Source of the DNA: Anaerolineae bacterium | GTDB lineage: Bacteria; Chloroflexota; Anaerolineae; Aggregatilineales; Phototrophicaceae | Direction: 5' to 3' | DNA length: 36,064 bases | Assembly (NCBI GenBank): GCA_026645945.1 | Contig: JAPKMO010000036.1 | Location: 1 to 36,064 of the forward strand | Part shown: in pieces, positions 24,701 through 32,178 of the stretch | How the letters are laid out: every line of letters starts with the position of its first letter | Position numbering within the stretch: the first letter of the stretch is position 1 | Translations under genes and position numbers: made by a program | Notes under the pieces: generated by a model | Seen by the model: the letters and a program-made list of their open reading frames with translations, nothing else | The model's database searches: none | Told to the model about the DNA's origin: nothing

Positions 24701-27700
24701 ACTACCCTCAGCGTCCCCGCGCCGGCGCTGGTTAAAGACGTGGATGTGGCGGCGGCGCAGTATCAGGCCGACGGCACGTACCAGCCCGGCGAATTCGTGC
24801 CGTATGTCATCACCGTGACCGTGCCGGAAGGCCAGATCACCGACCTGAACATCACCGATACGCTGCCGGCAGGTTTCGTGTTCGTCACCGGCAGCACGAC
24901 GGTAACGACCAGTTGGGCGGCGGCGCTGACGCCGGCGGTGACGGAACTGCCCGCCAGCGTGACCTGGGCCTTCGGTAATGTGACCGTTCCAGGCACAATC
25001 ACCGGCCCGACCGCCAGTTACGAAACCATCACCATTCGTTTTCTGCTGCGCGTGACCGACGCCGCGCCCGCCGGCCCGGCGGTTAACACGGCAGGCGGTA
25101 ACTTCGACCCACCCGGCAGCACCGATACGCCGATTCCGCCGGATGATGCGACCGTCACAGTGGCATGGCCGGCGCTGGATGTGGTCAAGACGGTAACGCC
25201 GCTCCAGACCGACGCGGGCGACCGGCTGACCTATACCGTCGTCATCACTAACGGCAGCGCAAATGCCACACTGTATGACGTATCCTTCACCGATAATCCG
25301 AACGACTACGTGACGGTGATCGTGAGCAGCCTGGCGTGTAACATCAACGGCGGGCCGAACACCGACGTGCAAGTGAACCCGAACGTGGACGGCGCAGACC
25401 CCTTCACCGCCGCCGAAAACCTGGACGAAAACCTGAATGAGTGGGATTTGCCGCCCGGCGCGGTGCTGACCTGCACCTATACGGCTGTGGTGGACGCTGA
25501 CGTTCCGGCCACCAGCACGCTGCTGAATGCCGTGAACGCCTTCGGCAGCACCGCCAACGGCATTGCCGCCGGTGAAGCCGTCCTGACCGACAGCGACGAC
25601 GCGCAGACGGTCACGCCCGACCCGCAGCTTGACAAAGCCCTGGACAGCGCCGACACAGTTTACGCCCCCGGCGAGATCGTGCCGTATGTGGTGACGCTTA
25701 CCATCCCAGAAGGCACAGTCCGCGACCTGCGCGTGACCGACATACTGCCCGCCGGGCTGGCGTTTGAGGCCACCACCAGCATTCTGATCGGCGGCGTGAC
25801 GCCGCTGCCGCCCCTGACTCAGCCCGCCAACGGCGTGACCGGCGCTGTGACCTGGACGTTCGGGGATGTGACCGTGCCGAGCGCCGACAATACCGGCACG
25901 CTGGATTACGTGGTCATCACGCTGCGTTACACCGCCCGCGTGACCGGCGCGGCGCTGGACGGCCAGCCGCTGACCAACAGCGCCCGCGCCACCTACGACA
26001 CCGGCGACGGCGTGGACGACGCGCCCATCGGCCCGGACGACACGACCATCACGGTCGAAGTGCCGACCCAGACCACCGAAAAAGCCATCATCGAAATTGA
26101 CCCGGATGGCCCGTCCGAGCCGCGCCCGCCCGAACCGTTTGACCCCGGCGATACCGTCGAGGGCGGCGGGGTCATCACCTACCGGGTGGTGCTGACCAAC
26201 ACCCACCCGACCGCCATGCTGTATGATGTGTTCCTGCTGGAAAACCCGCCCGACGAGGTGAGCTTTAACGCGGGCAGCGCGGCCTGCAACCTGGTGGGTG
26301 CGGTCGTCACCCCGGATGTGGATGATGCCGACCCGTTCACCATCGCCGGCGGCGCGGATGAAAACAGCAATACATGGGATTTGCTGCCGGGGCAGGCGCT
26401 CATCTGCACCTACAGCGTCACCGTAAACGTGGACATCCCGGCGGGTTTGGCGCTGACCAATATCGTCACCGGGAACGGCTCCAGCGCCGACGGCGACGTG
26501 CCGGGCGAAGTGGACGTGATTGATGATTCGTCCACCACCATCGGCACGCTTGCGCCCAGCATCGCTAAGAGCGTCGTCAGCCCGAATCCGGCGGTTGCCA
26601 CTATCGGCCAGACCATCGAATACCTGCTGGCGGTTCAACTGCCCATCGGCGTGACTACCGACCTGACCGTGACCGATACGCTGGAAGGCGATAATGGTAA
26701 CGGCGGGATTGACCTGCGTTTTGACGCCCTGGTGAGCATCACGCGCGGCGGCAGCGACCTGTCCGCTGTTGTCACCCAGGCGGTGACGACCAATGCCGAC
26801 GGCGAGCAGGTCATCACCTGGGACTTCATCGCGCCGCTGCTGTTCGACCCGGCAGGCGCGCCGCCCAACAATATCGAAACCGTCGAAATTCGTTTTACGG
26901 CGGTGGTGGAGGACATCGCCGCCAACGATGACGGCGACGTATTGTGGAACTTCGTCGTTGGTGTCCTGTCGCCGGACGGCGGCACAACGATCATTGATCT
27001 GGTCGAAGATGATACCAGCGACAACGACGTGCTGCTGGCTGTCCCGGCGCTGGAAGTGGACAAAACGCACGACGACGCCAATGGCCGCGTCGAGCCGGGG
27101 CAGGTCGTCACCTTCACCGTCACTGTCCGCAACGTCGGCACCGGGCTGGCGCAGAATCTCGTCGTGCAAGACCTGATGCCCCCCGGCTGGACATATGTCG
27201 CCGGTTCGAGCCTGCTGGACGGCGCGCCGCTGGGCAGCCCGGCGCAGGTTGGGCAGGCGCTCACCTGGGACTTAAACGCGCTGGTCAACCCCGACCCGGT
27301 GTTGAATGGCCTCAGTTCGCTGGCGCTGGTGTATCAGGCGGCAGCGCCGGTTCCGGTCAGCGGCTCGTACACCAACTTCGCCGAAGCCAGCGGGGATGAT
27401 ACGCTCGGAAACCCGATTCCTGAAGATAATACCGACCACGTGGCGAACGACACCGACCCCACTGACGACGCAGCCGTGACGCTGGCGGCTTCGGCGGCCA
27501 TTCAGGGGTTGGTGTGGCACGACGCGGACGCCGACGGCGTGCTGGACAGCGGCGAAGCCACCATCCCTGGCGTAACCATCCAGCTTTATGACGATGCCGG
27601 CAATCTGATTGCCACCACGACCACCAGCGCCGCGCCGATCACTTACGCCGGCGTGACCTACCCGCCGGGCAGCTACCTGTTCACCGATCTGCCGCCCGGC

Positions 27701-30700
27701 AGCTACACCGTAATCGAACTCCAGGATGGGCCGATTTTGAACTGGGAAAGCACCGCCGACGCCGATACGCCGCCCGGTACGGCAGGCGTGCCGGATGACT
27801 ACAATCAGATTGCGGTCAGCCTGGCCGAAGGCGAAATCAGCACCAATAACGACTTCGGCGAACGTTACGCCGGCTTAATTCAGGGTTTCGTCTACCAGGA
27901 CTTCGACGGGAACGGCAGCAACGCCAACCCGCCCGCCGGGACGGACGACGGCATCGCCAACGTGACGGTGTGGCTGTACGATGACGCGGGCAATCTGGTC
28001 GCTACCACGACCACCGATGCGACCGGTTTTTACCAGTTCCCGAACCTGCCGGACGGCATTTACACCGTGATCGTGGATGGCGCGGACAGCGACATCACCG
28101 GCATTGACCCGAATATCGCCCTCACGCCCGGCGCGCTGGATACGGTGGTCGGGCTGGTAGTGGACGTGCCGGGCGGCCAGCCGGTCGCCGAGGCGCACTT
28201 CCCGTACCGCGCGCCGGCGGCGCTGACCATTAACAAAGAAGGCTTCGACCTGAACGGCGCGCCGCTCGTCCCCGGCGACGTGATCGGCTGGGTGATCTGC
28301 GTTACCAACCCCGATCAACTGCCCGCGCCGAATGTGACACTCAGCGACGACATTGATACGGTGCGGCTGGCGCTGGTGCCAAACAGCATCCGTTCGGTCG
28401 TCACGGGCGGGGTCTGCCCGGCCACCGCCGCCGACGCGCAGGCGCTTGTGGCGGCCCAACCGCCGCAGCCGGATACCAACACTATCAGCGTCACGGTTGA
28501 CCCGCTGCCTTCCGGCCAGAGCCTCGTGCTGTACTTTGAAACCACCGTCACCGACCCCGGCCTGTGGTCGGGCTTTGGCCTGTTGGGGCTGCTGGCGCTG
28601 CGCGGCGACCGGCGCAAACGCCTGCGCGCGATAAGCCGCTGGCTGCTGGTGCTGCTGATGGCGCTGGCATTGGTTGGCGGGCAGGTGCTTTCGCAGGAAG
28701 CCACGCCGGAAGCCACCGACCCCGCGCCTGCTGCCGAACCGATCAGCACCGAACTGCCGACGCCGGAAGCCACGCCTGACCTGCCCGCCGCGATACCCTC
28801 TACGCCGGAGGTCACGCCTGACCCGACAGAAATCGTCACGCCGGAGCCGACGCCGGAAGCCACCGAGCCGCCGGAAGATACGCCGGAAGCCACCGAGCCG
28901 CCGGAAGATACGCCGGAAGTCACCGAAACGCCGACAGCCATCGAAGAAACGCCGGAAGCCACGCCGGACATCGTTGAAGAAACCCCGGAGGCGACGGCGG
29001 AAGCGACCGATGAACCGGAACAGACGCCCACCGCTGCGCCGACCGGCGGGGTTATCGCCGGGCGCGTGTACGACGACGCCGACGCCAGCCTGAGTGAAGG
29101 CGCGCGCGAGGCTGGTCTGCCCGGCGTAGTGGTGATCGCCTTCTACGATGACGGCGACCGCCTGTATAACCCCGCCCTCGACCGAGAAATCGCCCGCGCC
29201 GTCACCGACGATGCCGGTTATTTCCTGCTCGAAGACCTGGACGCCGGGGACTACTGGCTGGTGCTGGAGGCTGTACCGGCGGGCTACCGGGACGTGCTGG
29301 CGCTGGGTGGCAAACCGGGGCAAACCCCCGCCCAGGCGATTCCCTATCACGTGGATAGTACGCTCAACAGCGCAGCAGCGGCAGCTTTGCCGGGCGGCGT
29401 CTGGTTTGCTTACGCTTTGGACAGCGACGGCGACGGCACCCCCGACGGCGTGGAAGGCCCCGGCGACCGCGACGGTGACGGCATCCCGAACGTGTTCGAC
29501 CCGTTCGACCCCAGCGGCATTTATTATCTGGTCAGCGATGGCAGCGTCATCATCGGCATGGAAAGCACGCTGTACGCCGACATGGACGGCGACTGCGCGC
29601 TGAATACCGCCGTTGACCAGCCCGCCGACACTGTGCAGCCAAACCCGCAAACGTCCGCCGACGGCGGCTATCGCTACGACATCCGCATCACCGCCGCCGG
29701 CGACCCAACGGCGCGCGGCATCCCCGACGATGGCTCGTCGCGCTGCTTTTTCCTGGAGGTGAACCCCGCCAGCGCGCCGCCGCAGGCCGTTTACCCATCG
29801 GCTGTTGTGCCGCCGCAGGCCGGCCCGTATGCTGCCGGGGGCGCGGTAGTGGCCTCGCCCCTGCCGCCCACGCCGCCGGTAGACCCGGCCACGCACCGCT
29901 ATTTCCTGAGCTTCAGCATCAACACCGGCCAGGAGGATGTGATTAACAACCATATCCCGCTGGACTCGGCGGCGGTCGTGCTGGATGCCCCCATCACCAA
30001 TGTCGCCACCGTCACCCGCGACGGGCGTCCGCCGGAGTCCGACGACGATACGCTGACGCTCAACAGCAGTTTGGAATGCCAGTTTGCGCCCAACGGCGCG
30101 TTCACCCTGGAGCCGGGGCAGTCCACGCTTTATACGCATGTGCTGACCAATACCGGCCAGCAGACCGATACCTATACGCTGGATTTTGTCATCGGCGACC
30201 CGGCCTGGGTGCAGAGTATGAGCTTCAGCGACGGGCAGACGGTGACGCTCAACCCCGGCGACTCGCTGCCGGTCAGTTATACCCTGCTCGTCCCGGTCGG
30301 GACGGGCAACGGCACGACCGACGCAGCGACCATCACCGCCACCAGCTCCACGCCGCCGAACCCGGATTGCAGCGCCACCAGCCTGACGACGGCAGCGGCG
30401 GCCTGTATGGGCGGCATCATCTACAACGATACCGACCAGAACGGCGTCCAGGATGCCGATGAACCGGGGCTGGGCGGGGTGACGCTGTACGTCTTTAATG
30501 CCGCCGATGCGCTGGTGGCGACCCTGACCACCGCGCCAGACGGCAGTTATAACCTGGGCGGCCTGCCGAGCGGGACGTACCGGGTGGAACTCGACCCGGC
30601 CACCCTGCCGGACGGCACGCCGTTTTATGTCAGCCCTGACCATCCCTCGCTCACGCTGAACATCACGGCGGGCGGCGCTTGCAGCATGGGCAATTTTGGC

Positions 30701-32080
30701 ATCGTGCTGTACGACCCGGCGCTGGTGAAAAACGGCACGCCGGAGGAAGCGGCAGTCGGCGAAATCGTCACCTTCACCATCACGGCCACCAACAATTCGA
30801 CCACACGCATCACCGGCGTGGTGGTGACGGACGTGCTGCCGGTCTACCTGGACTTCATCAGCGCCTCGACCAGCGCCGGCACGTATACTTTCGACGCCGG
30901 TACGAACACGGTTACGTTTAACATCGGCACGATGCTGGCCGGCGAAGTCGTGACCATGACGGTGCAGACGCGGGTGAACAGCGCCGCGCCGTCGCCGGGG
31001 ACGATCAATAACCGGGCGGTGATGACCTACAACGAAGGCACGGAACAGAGCAGTACCGACACGGTGCGCGTGCCGCCGCCGCCGGATGCGGGCGGCCACC
31101 TGCCGCCGACCCCTGACCCGGTGATTGACCCGCTGGCGAATAATACGCTGTCCGGCGGCCTGGCGACCGGCCTCGGCGCGGGAGTCGGCGTGGGGGTAGG
31201 GGCGCTGCCCGCTGAATACCCGCTGACGCTGCCGGTTACGGGTGTTTTCCCGGTTCAGCGGCTGCTGCTGGCGCTTGGGGTGGGTGTCGGCGTGTTCGCG
31301 CTTGGCGCGCTGGCGCTGGCGGCTTTCGCCCTGCTGCTGTTCCGCCGCCAGGTTCACCGGCTGATGCAGCGCGATCTGCCGCTGGCGCTGCTGGGTCTGC
31401 TGATGATTTTCGCCTGCGCCGGGCTGCTGGGCGCGGGCGCGTTCGGGCTGGCCTGGCTGGCGAGCGGCTTGCCAGCGCCGGTTGTGGCGGCGGGGCCGAC
31501 CGCCGCGCCGGTCGTTAACGCCTACGCGCCGACACCCGTGCCGGTGTTGGAAGCCGGCCATGTGATGCCGAACGTGCCGGACGCGCTCCACCAGCCGCCA
31601 ACCTCCGGCGGGCGGGCCATCACCCTGGCAAGCTGGAACGCCCGCTTCGTCCCGGCGGAAAAACCGGCCAAACACATCGTCATCCCGGCGCTGGGCATAG
31701 ATACCGACCTGGTGGAAGCGCCCATCCGCAGCAATACCTGGGATGTTTCCGGCTTCGGCGACGAAATCGCCCACCTGGAAGGCACGGCCTACCCCGGCAC
31801 GACCGGCAACGCCGTGCTGGCCGGGCATATCACCCATCCCGGCGGCTTCGGGCCGTTCCGCTACCTCAGCCGGCTGCAAGCGGGCGATCTGATCGTAGCT
31901 TACGGCGAGGGCGTGCAGTACCGCTATGTCGTGCGCGATGTGTATTACGTCGAACCGGACGCCATCGAATACACGCTGCCGCTGGACGGCAAGTTCCTGA
32001 CGCTCATCACCTGCGCCGGGTGGGATCAACAAAGCTGGAGCTACACGCAGCGCCTTGTCGTGCGCGCCGAACTGGGATAA
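18716..32080 (+). CDS. Giant DUF11/SdrD_B-repeat surface protein with LPVTG signal and fused C-terminal sortase (4454 aa)
   Basis: A secreted adhesin-like protein in one uninterrupted frame. Order: signal peptide (1-35); about 17 DUF11-like domains (about 37-2925), of which those from about 1129 to 2776 alternate between two types; two SdrD_B-like domains (about 2925-3168, e.g. 'IQGLVWHDADADGVLDSGE'); a further DUF11-like domain to 3281; a membrane hairpin (3282-3326); a Pro/Thr/Glu linker (about 3327-3440); SdrD_B-like domains near 3441 and 3898; a thrombospondin-3-like Ca-binding stretch near 3568 (DSDGDGTPDG, DRDGDGIPN); a DUF11 domain (about 4000-4110); LPVTG (4172-4176); TM 4183-4209 then RRQ; a second TM (about 4221-4250); and a sortase domain (about 4318-4454) with His4371, Cys4433 and Arg4446. 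It probably builds a long surface stalk. The combination of sorting signal and sortase in one chain is unusual. Confidence 0.92.
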   Translation: MSLYNYKSSWPRFKALISVVLVMLVIFSIQTAVLAVGELAGSGGISSEPLVGGTIGFNISVTNIPNPPPGTYFNDRLYNVTGVIVLPAGMTLNNCGLPPSSVSPGPGVGETTIIFDNIKNLEVNEVIDIGCTATLDASIDLGQPFDIQYRWEANTLPDESGTWMYFPAGGPDAFAVISAQPQAFDLEKMPNPNTGEVQVNGAGAYVEGAGGTGVNWPYNYTLSLTNNPLNPSTGIQVVDVIPPGVAYLGNDIVTCTGAGAPASPTPARVLNGDGSITLTWNMNPLAPGEVCIFGYETAIPYRYRTAAGPLLGGGPFDGAIIPTDVTHENTYEATGFYDPPGPDLIPSADGTTSTPLDDAPGVVTSGYHSIAKSASTSGVQQDSPITYTINGWISEYYDFTASAGTPYVITDILADGLDYCGPGFGPSGFYGDCLAVVAPTFNGAPLNPVSVVQDANFNLVITWYVTDSAAVQAGATWTLSYNAQVRDYYASDPTQPVSGLDVRPNNATANGTWNDRITVGRTGTDDTHASASVELTAPFLDKQIYDPATGTYVNGPVQVEIGQRLTYRVEITFDEDLDMRNVIVDDFLPRGQRYVPNTADFTGSQDYPGTPQTAPGVGYAGSTYGAEQAQAINGFYIDDCPGPGRYPGSADPFYSAEQFLGGLQDLVWKLCRVDNSDSGTQILWQVVFDAVVVDDPALFDGYRVANFGNLSGTNSFGTTYSLRDNLDTTYIVPLLVATKTNNAPDPLDVLSGTFAYTINFQNTGTGTAYDWTIKDAIPAGVRIPGGGVCTGFATTAPGAFRCTVDAGAQAGTGGFVTIQPDDGGGGHDAARPFPGGASYNFTFNAELAPDATPDETLTNVASIEYCTQPDPLDLNLDGQPDRRCIGYLDPDPTVFDGSDTPHSDEGTPPDYPDFKDYTDPSNPNGTDDSTVHIVGVGTDKGHIQPVHVPPQVTTGDYATIGEVYQVTLDVTIPARTHLFADPAAGYVEIIDTILHEGVVFCDTASAITGCADPVLTQPGALVTPDTVDSPTAPNWWRWLPGSPDPGSQVRFFLEEINNSASDTDYAFTITFTMVVTGLDDDGLTPVYFPPAGGDVAENSFVVRYFNDDTPTALEFTTPDESDEIDINQPLITTDKEAVRIVRGGADLCSSAAACDGVSVQGGDTIYYRTVYTSSGETTAMDVSLIDQLPLFVTFNADMVCVSSAPVVNGGVVATAPLAPPYSLELQMDTTPAGQWDIAPGQTITCDYSVTVEPVVPAGTDLTNFTDADWSTIDGTPGAGDPPERVFDDTPDDGDADDDEETVPVEVPTMGKTRLSPGPTGSPSIAPVRIGDVVQYQITVPLPIGETRNLVVRDTFDPGLILYTTDPIPFTFITNSTPPVNLTVTQTLNGTNDGIGAFSVDWALSDPACLAMGGTPPCIINDGTPGGNSAVVITFRAVVADVPLNVNGLVLDNTVSASYVDGYGNPRTVLDPGPLDDEEVQIIEPDIQLVKTVAPLTADAGDTLTYTVTITNTAVPAASDPDQPTAYDVTWEDDLDPHVQYVAGSMVCTLNGGPTVAIVTGTDPISVTNDADPNLNAWDLRPGGVDVLVCAYQALVLQTVPPGAALLNTADADWSSLDSTVAAGPTDPNERIYDDRDRDPLVDSDGDGDPANDDDDGADDADQAVVNVPNLTLDKVVGPISDPNYQTDNQYQPGQLIPYQITIVLPEGTVNDLTITDTFNANLQFEAGSTTISSVPAGVSIQAGPTVAGNTVTWVLNDIVYPGTPATANPPTTGYTITLSYLMRVRSTAANGATYTNTAAARHDANNDGLIDADDPPPVTDTETVGIETPALQVTKTENDADNLVDAGDVVTYTVTLRNTRGATGGIAYDVFFTENLDDDTDYVPGSMECNYDPAPAGGPLTPLTPIEFDLAPFDGVADAPESAAWDTFRVSGGAAENSNPWFLNGGDQIICTYQVTINADVRAGDPAIVNRVTMTADTADGDQPQEVTTTTPQVTTTLSVPAPALVKDVDVAAAQYQADGTYQPGEFVPYVITVTVPEGQITDLNITDTLPAGFVFVTGSTTVTTSWAAALTPAVTELPASVTWAFGNVTVPGTITGPTASYETITIRFLLRVTDAAPAGPAVNTAGGNFDPPGSTDTPIPPDDATVTVAWPALDVVKTVTPLQTDAGDRLTYTVVITNGSANATLYDVSFTDNPNDYVTVIVSSLACNINGGPNTDVQVNPNVDGADPFTAAENLDENLNEWDLPPGAVLTCTYTAVVDADVPATSTLLNAVNAFGSTANGIAAGEAVLTDSDDAQTVTPDPQLDKALDSADTVYAPGEIVPYVVTLTIPEGTVRDLRVTDILPAGLAFEATTSILIGGVTPLPPLTQPANGVTGAVTWTFGDVTVPSADNTGTLDYVVITLRYTARVTGAALDGQPLTNSARATYDTGDGVDDAPIGPDDTTITVEVPTQTTEKAIIEIDPDGPSEPRPPEPFDPGDTVEGGGVITYRVVLTNTHPTAMLYDVFLLENPPDEVSFNAGSAACNLVGAVVTPDVDDADPFTIAGGADENSNTWDLLPGQALICTYSVTVNVDIPAGLALTNIVTGNGSSADGDVPGEVDVIDDSSTTIGTLAPSIAKSVVSPNPAVATIGQTIEYLLAVQLPIGVTTDLTVTDTLEGDNGNGGIDLRFDALVSITRGGSDLSAVVTQAVTTNADGEQVITWDFIAPLLFDPAGAPPNNIETVEIRFTAVVEDIAANDDGDVLWNFVVGVLSPDGGTTIIDLVEDDTSDNDVLLAVPALEVDKTHDDANGRVEPGQVVTFTVTVRNVGTGLAQNLVVQDLMPPGWTYVAGSSLLDGAPLGSPAQVGQALTWDLNALVNPDPVLNGLSSLALVYQAAAPVPVSGSYTNFAEASGDDTLGNPIPEDNTDHVANDTDPTDDAAVTLAASAAIQGLVWHDADADGVLDSGEATIPGVTIQLYDDAGNLIATTTTSAAPITYAGVTYPPGSYLFTDLPPGSYTVIELQDGPILNWESTADADTPPGTAGVPDDYNQIAVSLAEGEISTNNDFGERYAGLIQGFVYQDFDGNGSNANPPAGTDDGIANVTVWLYDDAGNLVATTTTDATGFYQFPNLPDGIYTVIVDGADSDITGIDPNIALTPGALDTVVGLVVDVPGGQPVAEAHFPYRAPAALTINKEGFDLNGAPLVPGDVIGWVICVTNPDQLPAPNVTLSDDIDTVRLALVPNSIRSVVTGGVCPATAADAQALVAAQPPQPDTNTISVTVDPLPSGQSLVLYFETTVTDPGLWSGFGLLGLLALRGDRRKRLRAISRWLLVLLMALALVGGQVLSQEATPEATDPAPAAEPISTELPTPEATPDLPAAIPSTPEVTPDPTEIVTPEPTPEATEPPEDTPEATEPPEDTPEVTETPTAIEETPEATPDIVEETPEATAEATDEPEQTPTAAPTGGVIAGRVYDDADASLSEGAREAGLPGVVVIAFYDDGDRLYNPALDREIARAVTDDAGYFLLEDLDAGDYWLVLEAVPAGYRDVLALGGKPGQTPAQAIPYHVDSTLNSAAAAALPGGVWFAYALDSDGDGTPDGVEGPGDRDGDGIPNVFDPFDPSGIYYLVSDGSVIIGMESTLYADMDGDCALNTAVDQPADTVQPNPQTSADGGYRYDIRITAAGDPTARGIPDDGSSRCFFLEVNPASAPPQAVYPSAVVPPQAGPYAAGGAVVASPLPPTPPVDPATHRYFLSFSINTGQEDVINNHIPLDSAAVVLDAPITNVATVTRDGRPPESDDDTLTLNSSLECQFAPNGAFTLEPGQSTLYTHVLTNTGQQTDTYTLDFVIGDPAWVQSMSFSDGQTVTLNPGDSLPVSYTLLVPVGTGNGTTDAATITATSSTPPNPDCSATSLTTAAAACMGGIIYNDTDQNGVQDADEPGLGGVTLYVFNAADALVATLTTAPDGSYNLGGLPSGTYRVELDPATLPDGTPFYVSPDHPSLTLNITAGGACSMGNFGIVLYDPALVKNGTPEEAAVGEIVTFTITATNNSTTRITGVVVTDVLPVYLDFISASTSAGTYTFDAGTNTVTFNIGTMLAGEVVTMTVQTRVNSAAPSPGTINNRAVMTYNEGTEQSSTDTVRVPPPPDAGGHLPPTPDPVIDPLANNTLSGGLATGLGAGVGVGVGALPAEYPLTLPVTGVFPVQRLLLALGVGVGVFALGALALAAFALLLFRRQVHRLMQRDLPLALLGLLMIFACAGLLGAGAFGLAWLASGLPAPVVAAGPTAAPVVNAYAPTPVPVLEAGHVMPNVPDALHQPPTSGGRAITLASWNARFVPAEKPAKHIVIPALGIDTDLVEAPIRSNTWDVSGFGDEIAHLEGTAYPGTTGNAVLAGHITHPGGFGPFRYLSRLQAGDLIVAYGEGVQYRYVVRDVYYVEPDAIEYTLPLDGKFLTLITCAGWDQQSWSYTQRLVVRAELG
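22102..27043 (+). repeat. Five alternating A/B DUF11 domain pairs, about 1 kb per pair
   Basis: Type A domains start near 22102, 23165, 24199, 25169 and 26062. They share an AGD...TYTV.ITN pattern, 'YDV' and a 'GS..C' turn. Type B domains start near 22634, 23716, 24722, 25617 and 26554. They share 'PG..VPY.IT...PEG...DL..TDTLPAG' and 'VTW.FGDVTVPG'. Each pair spans about 0.9-1.05 kb. The copies are well diverged at the base level, so the duplication is old and no recent tandem copy is visible. Confidence 0.7.
28559..28693 (+). other. Internal membrane hairpin (residues 3282-3326) in the giant protein
   Basis: 'GLWSGFGLLGLLALRGDRRKRLRA' reads like the end of a surface protein: a short Gly/Leu helix then an Arg/Lys cluster (the full run is split here as GLWSGFGLLGLLAL and RGDRRKR). 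'WLLVLLMALALVGGQVLS' then reads like a new signal peptide, followed by mature-type TPEATPE linker sequence. It looks like the seam of two ancestral genes fused in frame. Confidence 0.65.
28861..28920 (+). repeat. Two-copy 30-bp tandem repeat in the Pro/Thr/Glu linker
   Basis: The 30-base unit at 28861-28890 is repeated at 28891-28920 with one mismatch. It encodes TEPPEDTPEA twice. The near identity points to recent slippage-type expansion of a surface linker, unlike the diverged DUF11 repeats. Confidence 0.85.
31229..31243 (+). other. LPVTG sortase-recognition motif (residues 4172-4176)
   Basis: LPVTG is followed after six residues by a 27-residue hydrophobic helix (4183-4209) and the basic cluster RRQVHR. 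This is the standard tripartite LPXTG cell-wall sorting signal, but it is internal instead of C-terminal. Confidence 0.85.
31667..32077 (+). other. C-terminal sortase domain of the giant protein (residues about 4318-4454)
   Basis: It starts 'KHIVIPALGIDTDLVEAP' and contains 'NAVLAGHITHPG' (catalytic His4371), 'FLTLITCAGWD' (Cys4433) and 'TQRLVV' (Arg4446). His-Cys spacing is 62 and Cys-Arg spacing is 13, close to Staphylococcus SrtA (64 and 13). All three catalytic residues are present, so it should be active as a transpeptidase. The class was not assigned. Confidence 0.88.
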
Positions 32081-32109
32081 AACCGCTGCTCACGGCGGCG
32101 GGAATCGTC

Positions 32110-32115
32110 TATAAT
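32110..32115 (+). promoter_or_regulatory. Possible -10 box of elp3
   Basis: A perfect TATAAT 63 bases before the elp3 ATG; no clear -35 box. Transcription would begin inside the left arm of the hairpin that follows. Confidence 0.4.
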
Positions 32116-32118
32116 GAG

Positions 32119-32144
32119 ATCGGGGCATCGTGTTATGCCCCGAT
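32119..32144 (+). terminator. Perfect 10-bp stem-loop between the giant gene and elp3
   Basis: ATCGGGGCAT and ATGCCCCGAT pair perfectly around a 6-base loop, 38 bases after the giant gene stop. There is no run of T after it (TTTGCTG), so it may be a weak terminator, an mRNA-stabilising 3' hairpin, or a 5' leader structure for elp3. Confidence 0.45.
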
Positions 32145-32178
32145 TTGCTGAAATAGATGAGGTTCTACCGTAAGTTTT

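Noticed and set aside
28861-28920. CRISPR-like direct repeats
   Set aside because: Two adjacent 30-base copies with no spacer, in frame inside a Pro/Thr/Glu linker: coding tandem repeat.
19523-32032. Very long open frames antisense to the giant gene (about 725, 1222 and 1385 codons)
   Set aside because: They are side effects of strong GC3 codon bias. Their translations are Arg/Gly/His/Val-rich without domains, while the plus strand has clear signal peptide, repeats and sortase motifs.
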